Part shown: piece by piece, positions 46,840 to 58,574 of the stretch | How positions within the stretch are numbered: the stretch's first letter is position 1 | Layout of the letters: the number at the start of each line of letters is the position of its first letter | Translations under genes and position numbers: made by a program | Notes under the pieces: generated by a model | The model's input: the letters and a program-made list of their open reading frames with translations, nothing else | Told to the model about the DNA's origin: nothing | The model's database searches: none | Source: Platycnemis pennipes | Taxonomy: Eukaryota > Arthropoda > Insecta > Odonata > Platycnemididae | Length of the DNA stretch: 64,000 bases | Reading direction: 5' to 3' | Assembly (NCBI GenBank): GCA_933228895.1 | Contig: OW121856.1 | Coordinates: 18,679,805-18,743,804, forward strand

Positions 46840-49009
46840 GCGGTGTTGCAACTTTGGACCCGAGGCTAAGTCTCGATTGAATGATTTCGAAAGGTGGGTA
46901 GCGTGGAATTGAAGATGCTGTTTTAGAAGGACAAACGATGAAGTGTTGGTTAGTGAGGGCGGATGTAGACACACAAAGGAAATAAGGAAGAAGCAAAAAA
47001 ATAAACCGTGACACGATGGTTGACAGTTCATAATGGCTCGCTTGTAAAACATGAAATTAGCTCTGCGTATTCAATTTTCCGCTTATGTTTCACGCCACCT
47101 TATTTGAGTCCAATCGCAATAACGGACATTAAACATGGAAGGAAAGAGATAACTAACCGATCCTCTACATGCATTAAGGTTCTTCGACAAAATATGAAAC
47201 AAACTAGTACGCAAAAGTTAAAAAAAGCAAATGAAAAATTTCGATTCTGCTGGCTAGTCCTTCGAGCAAAACGGTCGAATGGCGAAAGAGCATGTTCCCG
47301 TAAATGCTACAGGAATGATGAAGACCAAATCATGACTGCGGCGTAAAACACCGTATGATCAGGGAGCAATTACGATTGACACATTGCTTTAGAGCCTACA
47401 CCCGTAAGACAATAGAAACGATAGTTTATTTACCCTTCCCACGCGCAATGGAGAACCAAAAACGACGTCAACAACCCTGCATTTTGGCACTCCGAGTATT
47501 GTACAAATTACAAGATTTCAATTACGTTTTCACTGATCTTTGTATAGCTTCGGCATCTCCTTATTCTCCAACGCTAAGATTTATTTCATCTGTATAAATG
47601 GATATTCACAAAATCCATTTGTACGCGCCATCATTTCCTGGCAAAATGCCTCGCAGCTATGCTGCCAAAATATGCGCAACAATGCAAATGTATTGTGAAA
47701 TTCTCGACTGGGAAGCTATACCCGAAAACTCCGGAAATAAACTCATCATTGCCGAAATAACTTGTCTAATTTAACGTACATTATTCGTCTTTGGAAAGGA
47801 TTCAAGGCTGGAAAGAAGTCTTTGAGCAAGTAGAGTCCTCCGGACGATAAGCTTTCAAAATTCACGGCGTAATACGTAGTTATACTCATCAGTACATACA
47901 TTTGGAGAGTGAGCACATTTTGAGAAACTGCTGAGAAAACGCACGGAACGAGAAAACGGAAAGGAATGGAAAGGAAACGAAAAAAATTGAAAATTGTGAT
48001 AGCTACCGGGCCACTCTGTCTCAACTCAATTTGGCGACACACTAAATTTTTTTAGGTCAAACTGATTTCGTCACACTATTATTTGGGCGCATTCCTTGCG
48101 TGAATGAGGGTAAAGTGGGGAGAGGCAACTTAAAAAACCTCCAGGGGTTCAAACATATTGATAAGGCCACCATCGAGCCGCAGTCTCAGTTCCGCGTCAA
48201 CAGGAAAGTGAACCGCAGTCCCGAATTCCGCCGATGTTCGACACCGAGTGGCCTTTCCAATAGGAAGAGGAGAGGGCGAGACTCAGAATCGAAGGCGCTT
48301 ACCATTACTAGACACACAATCACCTCTGGTCCTCATAAAATTATGGTAACAAGCATTACGTCCCTAAAATTCAATCGAGGAGAATCGTACCTCGCAAATC
48401 ATCGAGGAAAATGGCACAAGAGCGCGTCCGGCAGTAGGTATATGCTTTCGAGCACGCGGTCGACTCTCTGATGTTCGAGAGATAAACATTCTCTTGCGAA
48501 GACATCACGGCAATCGATCCGGAGAAATTCAGCTCGTCCACACAGTCACCCATTCCTAATGAAACTCGGTCGGGGCAAGCGAGGACAGGAAGCGGGGAGA
48601 CACTCGAGAGGAGGATTCAAAGGAGACGGCGCTCACGGGGAAGGGAGGGAAGAGAGAAGGATGCCAGTCACCGCGGCGGAAGTGTTCCCCTCCGACCACC
48701 TGCCCCCCGCCACTCCCTCGACCGCGAGTAAACCGGCTCGCCCACCCCTCCCGCCACGCCCTCCTCGCCGGCCCTGCCGCTCCCGCCCGGAGGAGCGGTC
48801 GTTACACCGCATCGGCCTTTCGCGCCGGGCCGCGCGCCCAACATCCGTAGAGGCCCGAATCTCCTGCACGGCGAATACCAAAGCGTGGCCAGGATATACT
48901 AAACCTCGAGGTGGACCTCGGAGGCCCAGGCGAGGGAAGGAAGGTGTGGCGCGGCGCCTCCATCGCCTAATTGCGCCTCCATCCACCGTTCACCGGTGAT
49001 ATGTAGGGA
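46840..49009. other. No gene recognised; GC-rich island at about 48540-48990
   Basis: The island is CCG/CGG-rich with overlapping frames on both strands. AAATGGAT and ATCCATTT (near 47597-47621) form a small hairpin. Everything else is AT-rich and unassigned. Confidence 0.45.
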
Positions 49010-49238
49010 CATCAATAGCTGTAAACTTATCCAATACTATATAAATACAAGCGTATCAATGGATAGCGTAGGTAGTTGCAAGTTGGTATTAGAACTTCAA
49101 ACTAACCCAACTCACAACATGTTTTTGCAAGCTTGCTTTGCTAGTTTTATATTTTTTTTATTCGTATAATTTCGTCCGAATTCACTCCCTGCCACACACC
49201 TTTATAGTGGCTTGCAGGGCATTGTGTAGATGTAGATC
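49010..49238 (+). mobile_element. LINE-A 3' UTR, hairpin and tail
   Basis: TTATCCAATACTATATAAATAC onward matches 4950-5205 and 43270-43536. The terminal hairpin has CCCTGCC, then ACACCTTTATAGTGGC, then TTGCAGGG, and the tail is GTAGATGTAGATC. No RT relic is present. Confidence 0.75.
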
Positions 49239-49599
49239 ACCCGACAGCGATGACCAACCACTGCAGAGTAGGGGGTTTTGAGCGACAAAATGCCTTTCCT
49301 CACACTTAGTGGATAGTCGTGCCACTATTTATTTACCAAATATTCAAAAACAGCCACAAATGGCCTTTTAGATTGAATATATAACAAATAAGTATATTTA
49401 TCAATAAAAATAAAAGTACCGATTAACAAAATATCAACCTGATAACATTAGTTGCTTGATACGTCTAGTATTGTAGAGATGTGAGGCGGAGAGGTCAAGT
49501 GAGGGGTGGGTGGAAGAGAGAGTTGAAAAGTTTCGGTAGCCGGTAGAAAAGAGATCGCTGAGAGAGTGAAAGACGGAATTTCGGTAGGTGTTTATCTAA

Positions 49600-50036
49600 T
49601 TTATTCTCATATCGCATTCTCATAGTTAGTAGAATAGCCCAGGCAAAGAGGGCATTCTATCAAAAGAAGAATCCACTTACAGCAGGAAATACAAGCGTAG
49701 AAGTAAGGAAACAGTTCAACAGAACATATATCGGGAGCATGTTTCTTTACGGCAGTGAGGCATGGACGATGACAGCAGCGGAGAAGAAAAGGGTGGAAGC
49801 ATTCGAAATGTGGCGCTACCGAAGAATGATGAAGAGTAAATGGATAGACCGAGTAAGTTACGAGGAAGTCCTAAGAAGAGTAGGAGAAAAGAGAAGTCTA
49901 CAGACAACTCTAAAAAGAAGAAGGGACAACTTAATCGGCCATATCTTGAGACACGATGGCCCGATGAAGATTATCGTCGAGGGAAAAATGAACGGGAAGA
50001 TTGGAAAAGGTAGGCCTCATATGAGATACATGGAAC
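49600..50036 (+). mobile_element. LINE-B RT C-terminal region, 5' part, interrupted by a SINE
   Basis: One frame reads GSMFLYGSEAWTMTAAEKKR, VEAFEMWRYRRMMK, then LIGHILRHDGP and GKGRPHMRYME. These are the typical LYGSE.W, FEMW.YRRML, GH.LRHD and G.RGRPR blocks that follow the RT core in a common arthropod LINE type. The ORF is open from about 49620 to the SINE insertion, with no start codon. The coding frame is broken at 50036 by the SINE and resumes at 50329. Confidence 0.8.
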
Positions 50037-50328
50037 TGAAATTCAAAGATCACGTGAGCTTTGAATTTCGTTACAAGTAAGCACCTTAGTGTTTAAACGT
50101 CGGCCTTAACCTCGTGGACGGTGGTGCCTTGCGCACGACTTCGGCTGCTTTATGACATTGATATGTGTAGCAGTCTCTTTTCATCTGGTTCCTTTAAGGC
50201 TCTATAATTTCCACAGAGAAATAGGACGCCTTGGTAGCTCAACTGGTAGAGCACCTGGTCGGAAATCAGGGGGTCCGGGTTCGAGTCCAGGTCAAGGCGA
50301 ATGATTTTTTTCTCTGTGGAATATTTGC
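50037..50328 (+). mobile_element. SINE inserted in LINE-B, with 10-bp target duplication
   Basis: The 292-bp insert is flanked by TACATGGAAC at 50027-50036 and 50329-50338. Removing one copy rejoins the LINE-B frame. Its left end is a perfect 11-bp hairpin (GAAATTCAAAG at 50038-50048 with 50059-50069). Its tRNA-like unit (50228-50298) is framed by a 13-bp inverted repeat, TTCCACAGAGAAA at 50209-50221 and its complement at 50309-50321. Confidence 0.8.
50228..50298 (+). tRNA. tRNA-like unit of the SINE, probably not a working tRNA
   Basis: Seven-base acceptor arms GCCTTGG and TCAAGGC, D arm GCTC/GAGC, anticodon arm CCTGG/TCAGG, and T arm CCGGG/CCAGG (one mismatch) with loop TTCGAGT fold as a cloverleaf of 71 nt. 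The loop TCGGAAA would give anticodon GGA (serine). However, position 33 is C, not T, and there is no long variable arm as serine tRNAs have. Its place inside a SINE with target duplication marks it as tRNA-derived. Confidence 0.6.
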
Positions 50329-50338
50329 TACATGGAAC

Positions 50339-50462
50339 AGGTTGTGAAGGATGTAAAAGAGGAGAATTACGTCACAATGAAAAGGTTTGCCGACAGAAGA
50401 ATCGAGTGGAAAGCTGCGTCAAACCTATCCTAGGATTGTTGACCGATGATGATGATCGCATT
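50339..50462 (+). mobile_element. LINE-B 3' end after the SINE
   Basis: Continues the LINE-B frame with QVVKDVKEENYVTMKRFADRR and IEWKAA before breaking. It ends TCCTAGGATTGTTGACC followed by a GATGATGATGAT tail. The same TCCTAGGATTGTTGACC and TGATGATGAT tail end the piece at 58049-58203, which supports this as the true 3' terminus of the family. Confidence 0.75.
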
Positions 50463-53159
50463 CTCCTCATCCTGCAAAGTTTCCAATACATATCTATCGG
50501 GCAAAATCCTTGTGATAAATAGATTCGGAGCTTACGGTATTATTTTAGCTCCAAAAACTGACGAGAGCTAGTAACTTTCTTTCTCTCACTTTCCGTGGAG
50601 AGCGAAATGCGACGCAAATACGAGAGCGGGGGACTGATCTCCGGAAAGTGCGCCCGGTTACCGACCCTCGTTTCCCCTGGAGGCTGGAAGGGTCGAATGG
50701 AGGACAGACAAGGGCGGTAAAGGGAGGGCACCGCGCCCCCCACCGGACAATTACACGGGCCCTCGGGGGGACCTTTCGGGCCGAAAACCTTTTCTTAAAG
50801 GCCCACACCCACTTTGAGACCCAAAGCGCACAAAAAAGCGGACACTGACCATTCGACGCCTCGCTCAGCAAAGCTGAATATCCCCGGCAAAACAAGTATT
50901 CAGGTCATATGCATCCCGAAATAGTCAACGTCTCTGGTATCCGAGAAAGCACGAATGAATCGAGGTAAAACACTACCCAATGCACCAGGACAGTTAATTA
51001 TCATATGACTTGAGTGAATTTGCAGTATCTTGTGATGCGACGCATGCAACTTACTGAAATGATGAGCGAGTTATAAAAATAGCTATTATTAAATGCGTAT
51101 AAATCTAAGTGTGAATGAGAGAAAATCATTTTTCTACGGGGTACAAATCTTACACCGAAGGTGATTTCAATCGAAAAGGTAGCGGTGAGAACAATTATTT
51201 TCTACGCTATTTTCGCTCCACTGCTGCCGCAGTTCGCGAAACAATAGAAAAGGCATAAAACTTCAAATACTGCGACAAATCCCTGCTATTGCAATTTTCC
51301 TAGTTAACCTGAGAAATGAAAAATATTACCAGTAGAATATTTTCTGCACATTTTTTAAGGTAAACAAAAAATAACACCATTAGTCGTAACCATGAAGTAA
51401 GTCTTCGTATGCGCCAAGGGAAACAGAAAAAATAAGTTTTAATAAGATTGAAAAACTCATAAAAAGGTACGAAAGGTGTGATAAAAGCATGCACTATTTT
51501 AAATACTACTCGATTACCAAATAATAGCGAAGGGATGAGAAATAAAATTTTCCACACAATTTCTATGCATTAAAAAAATTCAAATGGTCTACCACCTTGC
51601 AGCTTAACGATCCACCAGTTGTAGTTTAAACATGCTCGTATAATCTCGCAAAATATACGTAGTAGTGGAGAAAGTAAAGGCTAGAACAAAATCAAGGTGT
51701 ACCGTGTACCTGTGACGTGCAGATTTGATTATTGCCCATCTCCTTACGTACACGTTTGTCGTGTCCACTGTCTATACTTCATACGTTGTTATGTTTAGCG
51801 CGTTTCATGAACACGTTTTTAAATATGTCGGTACCTTCATTTCTGCACATACTTAATATTGAGACCATTTTATTATTTTGAACGTTTATACGTCATTGAC
51901 ATACTACCAATATAATACATGGAGTTGTTAGTGAAGAATGTAAATTAGAAAAATATTACAAATATCGACAGGTTGTCCGAAGCAAGAATCGAGAGCAGAG
52001 AGCGACGTCTAACTCTATCTTACAGTTGTAGAATGGTGTTGTTGAAGAACTCTCAATACAGCAACTTACACTACACGAAATGCAACTGAACAGCCAAAAG
52101 AATAATTTCCACTTATTTCAAATGTTATAAAAGCTGCTATGGGCAGGCATTAAAATACTAAATACAGGCCCGATTAAAAACGAAGGTTAAGATAGTTTCC
52201 TGACAACGAATTATATGCTTGGTTCGAGAGTCACCGAGCAGACTCGAGCGATGTTTCTCGCAAGTCGGAAAAGACGCAGTCACTGCGATCGGCCGAGGGG
52301 ATGTGATGCGGTCAGGGATGCCTTCTGCCGCGCCGCGAGCGGCTCCTAGAACGCGGGCGAGGGTGGAGGAGGAGTAGGGAATTGGTGGGGAAGGGAGAGG
52401 ATTTCCAACAGTCGTTGAACCCAGGTCGGGGCGGGCACTCATCGGCTGGCCGGGGCGTCGTCGTCATCACATAGCAACAGAGGGGGGAGGGGCGGGATGG
52501 AGGAGGGGAGGGAGGGGAAGGCACCGGATGAGACGGCGGCATTCGCAGAGCTCTTTAAGCCCAATCACTGTTTACAGCAGCGTTCGAAAGGGGCGTGTCT
52601 CCACTCGTCCACCCCACGTGCTACCACTACGCACTCCAAAAATTCGGGAGGATACGTCTCTGCTCATTTTTACCAGAGGATCAGCTGGATTTTTAATTAT
52701 CAATACCATTCATTAGCTTCCTAGCAAAGAAGCAGTTTAAAATCGAAATTCAATTATTTCCACGACGCCTACATTTCACAGGACGCCCCTCTCCAAATCC
52801 TCCAGATACTTCCTACTTCCCATCATATTATCCAATCCAGCCCTTATCCTCCTCCCTCTACTCCGCTTACCCAACATTCTTCAACATACTACCTACTGTC
52901 GTTGCAGAAACTATGTGCACTCGAGTTTGAATACGATTAATTAACAGCTAGGCCTAAAGAAAAACTAATTACACCGTAATTTTTCTTATTTCATTCTGCT
53001 TTATTGGACGGTAAGCTTAAATTTTTAGAACGCACTTTCATAATTTTTACAAAGGTTATAACGTAAAAACTGCCAGTTTTTGCCGGTTATCGAGCGAAGC
53101 GCAAACTTTGATGACTCCTAAACCTATCCTAGTAGATAGCTAAATTTCTCCACCCGCTG
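50463..53159. other. No gene recognised; GC-rich islands at about 50600-50830 and 52240-52560
   Basis: Both islands are open in overlapping frames with no recognisable domain. The AT-rich centre holds no motif I can name. The pyrimidine-rich stretch at 52740-52910 may be further antisense LINE sequence but could not be read as protein. The piece at 53050-53100 weakly recalls the AATGGGG-ended repeat (AAAACTGCCAGTTTTTGCCG). Confidence 0.4.
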
Positions 53160-53520
53160 TACCTTTCCCACTGTCTCTCGCCATGTAATTGACTGACTGA
53201 CTAGCGCTTGATCATTCGCGAACCTCACTGATTTTTTACCCTTACTCCTTTAACCTTTACTCGTCCTCGAAGCTCATCCCAGGCTTCTCTAACCATTTCT
53301 TCCGAGTACATGTTAAAAAGTACCCAATTAAATGGATAAACCTGTCTAAACTCCCTCCCTATCCGATTCTCTATCAGACGGACTCCCTTGTACCAGTCGG
53401 AACGCCTTCAATCAACAACGCACGCGTCTATATCCTGATTATATGCTAAATTCGTCTCCACTAGTATTCCCATCACTGCAATCGTATCCCGAGAGGCCCT
53501 CCACTAGCGAAATCCAAACA
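53160..53520 (-). pseudogene. Degenerate LINE RT core (antisense), possibly LINE-B
   Basis: On the minus strand a frame reads NLAYNQDIDACVVD, then RLIENRIGREFRQVYPFNWV, LFNMYSEEMVREAWDE, then VRFANDQAL. This follows the order RT motif region, LFN.Y.EEMVREA.DE, VRFADDQAM of a common arthropod LINE RT. The catalytic second aspartate of the F/YADD box is replaced by asparagine, and stops are present near 53420 and 53215. It is a dead copy. Confidence 0.7.
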
Positions 53521-53604
53521 TCCTCGCCTAGAAATTCATTTGTTCTCATTTCCATGCTTCTTCTGATGCTTCTAAGCACGACCTTGGCAGCATAAAAAAG
53601 CAAA

Positions 53605-53672
53605 CTTATTGAATTCACCCCCTGCCACACACCTTAATATTGGCTTGTAGGGTATTGTGTGGATGTAGATGA
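53605..53672 (+). mobile_element. LINE-A terminal hairpin and tail
   Basis: GAATTCACCCCCTGCCACACACC, then TTAATATTGGCTTGTAGGGTATTGTG, then GGATGTAGATG. The outer arm is mutated (TGTAGGG) and the inner stem weakened. Only the last ~70 bp of the element remains. Confidence 0.7.
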
Positions 53673-54023
53673 AAGGCGCCACAACTTCCCGTCCTTGTTG
53701 GTCTGAGACACGAATTGAGCCACGGTAACATTCAGAGACTTGCACGTCGGAGGGACCAAATCGAGCGAGGAAGGCCATGCAGTTTCCCTGTAATGACGTT
53801 ACGGATCGGGTTTCCCTAAACGCTTGACCTCCAATTTCCCCCAAAGGCCATCTCGAGCGTGCGTCAGTAGTGCCGATTCAAGAAGATGCAAATGAGGAAA
53901 GACAACAAAACGTTCATTGATCACTGCCCCTCGCTTTCTACTTACCACTTACGTCCTCGGTGAAAGCAACACAGCGACTTTAAAATATTAAATTCACCCG
54001 ACTGCATCATTGAGTTGGCTAAC
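53673..54023. other. No gene recognised
   Basis: Mixed composition, no motif seen. The block GCGAAGCGC near 54474 downstream is shared with 53093 but is too short to interpret. Confidence 0.4.
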
Positions 54024-54400
54024 TTAGGGCCGTATTCTGAATTTCAACTACAGTCTCGCTTCTACTGCTTATGTCCTAAAACCCCTACAGCGAGTCAAAT
54101 ACGTGCACAGATTCTAACTGCAAAGGTGGTATAACTGAGTAGAGATTCTGAATATAGCTGGACCATTTTCAGAATCTCAACTACTGTCTCCCACCACTGC
54201 TTACGTTATATAATCTATACTACGAGATCAAAAGGGTAGACAGATTCTCCTCGACATGGTTCGAACCGGTATATATAGCGTGTCGCTAATGAGTAATTCT
54301 AAATTTGCTGAGTGAACCAGCACACCAATTTGACACGAAGATTTTAGGACGTGAGTAGTGGAAGAGAGACTGTAGTTGAGTTTCTGAATATGGCCCTTAG
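54024..54400 (+). mobile_element. Foldback MITE of the GGGCC family, full copy
   Basis: Starts CTTAGGGCCGTATTCTGAAT and ends with GTTTCTGAATATGGCCCTTAG. About 60 bp at each end are inverted complements with some mismatches. The interior aligns with 3091-3479 (AAGGTGGTAT, ATCAAAAGGGTAGACAGATTC, CGTGTCGC). It has no coding sequence. The target duplication is unclear. Confidence 0.75.
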
Positions 54401-54571
54401 TTTCCAAAACAGCAATTTACGGTTACCGTTGTGGCATGCTTGACAAACGTTACTTCCCATTGTTAAATTTCGAGCGAAGCGCGAAAAAGATTGATTCTGG
54501 AAGAAAACAGCATATTCCAAAAAAAATGGACTAAGCGCCGGGCAGCGAAGAACAAAACATAGATAGCATGG

Positions 54572-54700
54572 GCGGGGTGGCCTAATTACTGGCTTTCATC
54601 TCGAGGGTCCGGGTTCAGATCCAGGCGGTGGCTGGAATTTATGGTGGAGCACCAGTATTTTCAAGATTTGTAAGTAAAGCTAGGAGGCCCTGACTTGCGC
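54572..54700 (+). mobile_element. tRNA-derived SINE head
   Basis: GGGGTGGCCTAATTACTGG is the A-box region and GGGTCCGGGTTCAGATCC contains a B-box-like GGTTCAGATCC. It is followed by GGTGGCTGGAATTTATGGTGG. The anticodon arm is not closed. The 3' boundary is not visible. Confidence 0.5.
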
Positions 54701-54884
54701 TCGGAGAGGATAATGTCGAAAGCGAATTCCCAGTACCAATTTGGAATAAGTGATTTTACGTGACGAGTTATTGTCAACTATGTCACTGTACTGTTATTGC
54801 GATAGTGAACAATGTTAGTGAGCTGATGAAACTGTACCTGACTACCGATAACAAATTAAAGTAAAATTACCGTGCGTATTAATT

Positions 54885-55288
54885 TCTAGATTTCATCGTT
54901 TACAATGTGGGTCATTTTTACGCTTTTTCTTGATCGAATATCAGGGATGAAGGATGAAAATAGGACCACTGCTATTAGGGATACATACGTCGAGGAAACC
55001 ACTATCTCACTATTGACTATGTCATTTTCCCCCCGTACTATAAAAGAACAAAATAGGCAGCATAGCAAAGGGATACGAAGGGGAAATATTTTAGATAGTC
55101 TGTAGAGCATGATGCATGCATTTACAACCAATGCCTTAAGTACTATGTAGATACTAACAATCTAGTAGCCTGAGACCCTATAGTAGAATGTTTGCATGTG
55201 CATAGTGCATGCTTGGTGTTCTTCACCCCCTGCCACACACCCTCGCGGTGGCTTGCAGGGTATCGCGTAGATGTAGATGTATATCTCC
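54885..55288 (+). mobile_element. LINE-A 3' end with RT C-terminal relic
   Basis: An open plus-strand frame ends ETTISLLTMSFSPRTIKEQN, the RT C-terminal motif region, then runs into GGCAGCATAGCAAAGGGATA and the 3' UTR of the 19 and 41 kb subfamily. The terminal hairpin (55227-55260) is complete and the tail reads GTAGATGTAGATGTATAT. It is 5'-truncated. Confidence 0.8.
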
Positions 55289-57185
55289 CACTCGAGAAAC
55301 CATCTCCCCATCGAGAACCACCCCTCCCGCTCGATACACCCCCTTCCCGAGTCGTCCATTGCACTCCCTGCATCGAAGGCCTCCACGCTAATACATTCGC
55401 AGATCCCAGAGGTGGCGTTGTTTTAAATTGAAAAGGGAATTAGGGAGATTCCGCCGCATTCGGGAAGCAATCAATATCCCCCTGGTTTGGGGGGGCCAAG
55501 CGATGGAAGGAAATTGATTCCCCATCGTGAGACAAAACGAGGCGGAGGAATAAAAGGAACGGCGAGTGTATAAAAAGAAACAAACGAGGGCGCTGAATGG
55601 TATGAAACAGGAGGAGAAGAAATGGGGCCGGTGTCCTTGCAGGGAATGAACAGACGAATCACTTCAATGTTCGGACGAATCACTTCAACGCTCTCCATCA
55701 AGTGCTGGACCACGGTGAAAAGTACACAATAATGAAGGCTCGCCTGATTTTTTTCGAAAGAAGATTAGAAAGACATTTCTACGGAACTGATTCCGATTTA
55801 ACTTCACGTGGGCTCGCAAATAAGCTTTGCTGAATTTAGGTCGATTTTTGAAGCAATTAGAGGCAAATAATGTACACATTTCAGCACTCTGGAATCGCAT
55901 TTTGAATTGATTACTGGTCCTTGCACTCCACGTAATGACAACTTCGCACATTTTATGAATTACTAATGTCCACATTACGTTTAAGTGCCACCAAAATGTT
56001 CACATGAAACAGATGGTTGACATACAGCCTATATAGATAGATATATACAGTAATAACACACCGATGGCTATCCATACACAACAAAGGCGCAAGATTCATG
56101 AAGCAAAACAAATGAAATCATAAAAATGAAAATGAAAGAGAAAGAAAAATAATATTATCAAGAACTATATAATTAAAGAAGTCTGTGTGCCCTCTAATTC
56201 TGCCCCATGCACCAAAGGAAGGTTTTATATTTCCGTCCGTTATAATCAAAGAACAGCGCGCGTAATTTAAATTATACGTTCCCAATGCAGTATGCAGACA
56301 GTGCGCAAACGCAACATTTTTAATAAGAACGAAGGATCGAATAGGTTCAATCGACGGAATATGAGCTCAACCAAAAAGACCGATTCATATATTTTTCTCG
56401 ATCGCTGGGCAAAATCGAACATTTCAAAGAATACATTAACCCAGGAAATGGTACTCGAAATATAGGTCAACACCACCTAAAGGTATAGCGTGAGATATGA
56501 ATAGAGAGCACGAAATCATTGCCTCGGCTGTCATTCCAGCTTTCACGAAGCCACAATGATCAGCACGAGGCATAAATTGGCGTCTGACGTGATTACTTAA
56601 TCGAATTTGAGCCAAATCGAATACGAGAGGCTACAAAATATAATAGCCAACCCATAATAAATGTAACTATCACTGCCTCCTCTTACACTAAACAGCCTTT
56701 GCCAAATTTTAAAAAAGTCATAATTGGATTTTTTGGTAATGATTTCCACATTACGATCACTGGTTGACGTTATGTATAAAATGCACACATCTACCTCTCT
56801 GACTAAATGGTATCTCATTTGGGTCTCCCAAACATAAGCGCTGTATCTCAAGATGCAAGAAAAAATTATTTTACCCGTTCCGAGATAAAAATGTTTTGTC
56901 ATCACGGGCTTGAGTCCTTCACCTTATCAACGTCCCTTATCCCTTATAGCAAACAAGCTGATGGTGGAAGTCTTGAAGAAGAAACACGTTGCGAATACAT
57001 ATTAGGAAATTAAACTAAGAACACTCGCAGCTTGGAAAAGGGAGATAACACAGATGAAATGAAACAGCCCTGAGTAATCGGTCGACAACAACGGACGCTG
57101 CAACGTCCTGATTACATGATGTAACTTCAAGAAATCTACCTAAATGTTGCTGTCCTCCCACCACTCCAGGGTCTCCGCTTTCCAT
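55289..57185. other. No gene recognised
   Basis: Immediately after the LINE tail, at 55290-55355, there are about three imperfect copies of a roughly 22-bp unit of the CTCGAGAACCACCCC type. A moderately GC-rich part follows, then AT-rich DNA with no motif. Confidence 0.4.
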
Positions 57186-57288
57186 TTCTACATCCACATC
57201 TACATAATACCCTGCAAGCCACCACAAGGGTGTGTGGCAGGGTGTGATTGCTCACCAAACATGCACTACATATCATGCATAAAAAAGC
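57186..57288 (-). mobile_element. LINE-A terminal hairpin and adjacent 3' UTR
   Basis: TCTACATCCACATCTACATAAT, the complete hairpin (ACCCTGCAAGCCACCACAAGGGTG, then TGTGGCAGGGTG) and CTCACCAAACATGCACTACATATCATGCAT match the LINE-A end in reverse. It is truncated after the ATGCAT block. Confidence 0.8.
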
Positions 57289-57579
57289 GTGGCGTGCATT
57301 TGTGGCGGTAAGAGCATTGAGAAGGGGTGAGGAAAGAATAAAAGCCGGTTTGCGATTGGCGTCAACTTCAAACGTTAACCGGAATTGGTTTCACATTCCA
57401 CCCCGTCGGTTTACCATTGACGTTAAATGGAATGCGCATCGGCAATCGTCGGTCACCGTCGTGAATTTTCGGCTTCGTGTTCAGATGTGGTTGAGCGCCA
57501 ACTATTTGTTGACTACGGTAGAAAGCGATAAAAATGGATAGGTGCGAGTATTACAAGATTAGAATGGCTGTTATCAGGT

Positions 57580-58042
57580 ACATCTAAACCCACACGATAC
57601 TCTGCAAGCCACCATAAAGGTGGGCGGCAGTGGGTGACTTCATTCCAACAAGTGATTATAACAACATGCAACGACCTATACTATCCATTTATACACATGT
57701 AGCCATACTACTGGATATATTTACAGCTACATACTCATATACTTAATTGTACGAGGAATGAGGGACATTTTGAATCTGTGAGTTCATTCCAACAAGTGAT
57801 TATACCAACATGCAACGACCTATACTATCCATTTATACACCTGTATTCATACTACTGGATATATTTACAGTTACATACTCATATACCTAATTGTACGAGG
57901 AATGAGGGACATTTTGAATCTGTGAGTTCAACAAACAATTTCTCTTGTGTTATGATTATGGTCCAGTCTAACATAGGAAGTTGGAGTTAGCAAATATTTT
58001 AAACGTCATCAGTGAAAATATTATCTTGGAATTTATTATGGA
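57580..58042 (-). mobile_element. LINE-A 3' end with an internal 144-bp tandem duplication
   Basis: Read on the minus strand it contains a decayed RT C-terminal region (THRFKMSLIPRTI over 57935-57895 and again in the second unit), 3' UTR and a mutated terminal hairpin near 57601-57635. The block starting CATTCCAACAAGTG at 57641 is repeated at 57785 with few differences. It lies directly next to a LINE-B fragment on the plus strand. Confidence 0.75.
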
Positions 58043-58045
58043 AGA

Positions 58046-58203
58046 GTGAACGGGAAGAATGGAAAAGGCAGGCCTCGTACGAGTAATACAGAACAGGTCG
58101 TAAAGGACGTGAAAGAGAGGAGCTACGTTAATATGAAGATAGAAGAATCGAGTGGAGGGCTGCGTCAAACCAATCCTAGGATTGTTGACCCTTGATGATG
58201 ATC
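58046..58203 (+). mobile_element. LINE-B 3' end
   Basis: Reads GRVNGKNGKGRPRTSNTEQV, VKDVKERSYVNMK, then ends with ATCCTAGGATTGTTGACC and TTGATGATGATCC. This matches the LINE-B end at 50004-50462 without the SINE. One frame shift lies near 58140. Confidence 0.7.
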
Positions 58204-58574
58204 CGATACCGGGTGCAAATTCTACGTATGAGCTGGCGTGAAACCGACAACCGTGAAAGCTGAACTCGGATCATCTATCACGTTCACGGTTGTAGTTAGC
58301 GGTTGACGCCCTCATGCAATCGCAAACGCGTCTATTAGAAGCCGGGTGCTCAACTCGACTTTGAAGTTACAGTTCACGTTGACGCAAGTCGTAAACCAAG
58401 GCGCGGCATCTCTGCTGAACCGCTGCCTGACACATTGATTGCCGTCATCTTCGCTAGAGAATCCAAGGATACAGCAACTTGAAGGAAATACATTCCTGGC
58501 CGGCGGCGCATTGTCGCTGCGGGAGAATGAATGACATGGAGGAGGCCAAACGAACTAAGGAGTTTGCGTACCGG
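58204..58574. other. No gene recognised
   Basis: Contains CAACCGTGAA, complementary to TTCACGGTTG about 25 nt later (58237-58290), forming an imperfect hairpin. No second copy was identified. Confidence 0.35.

Noticed and set aside
50228..50298. Functional serine tRNA (anticodon GGA)
   Set aside because: No long variable arm, C at position 33, a T-stem mismatch, and it lies inside a SINE with a target duplication.
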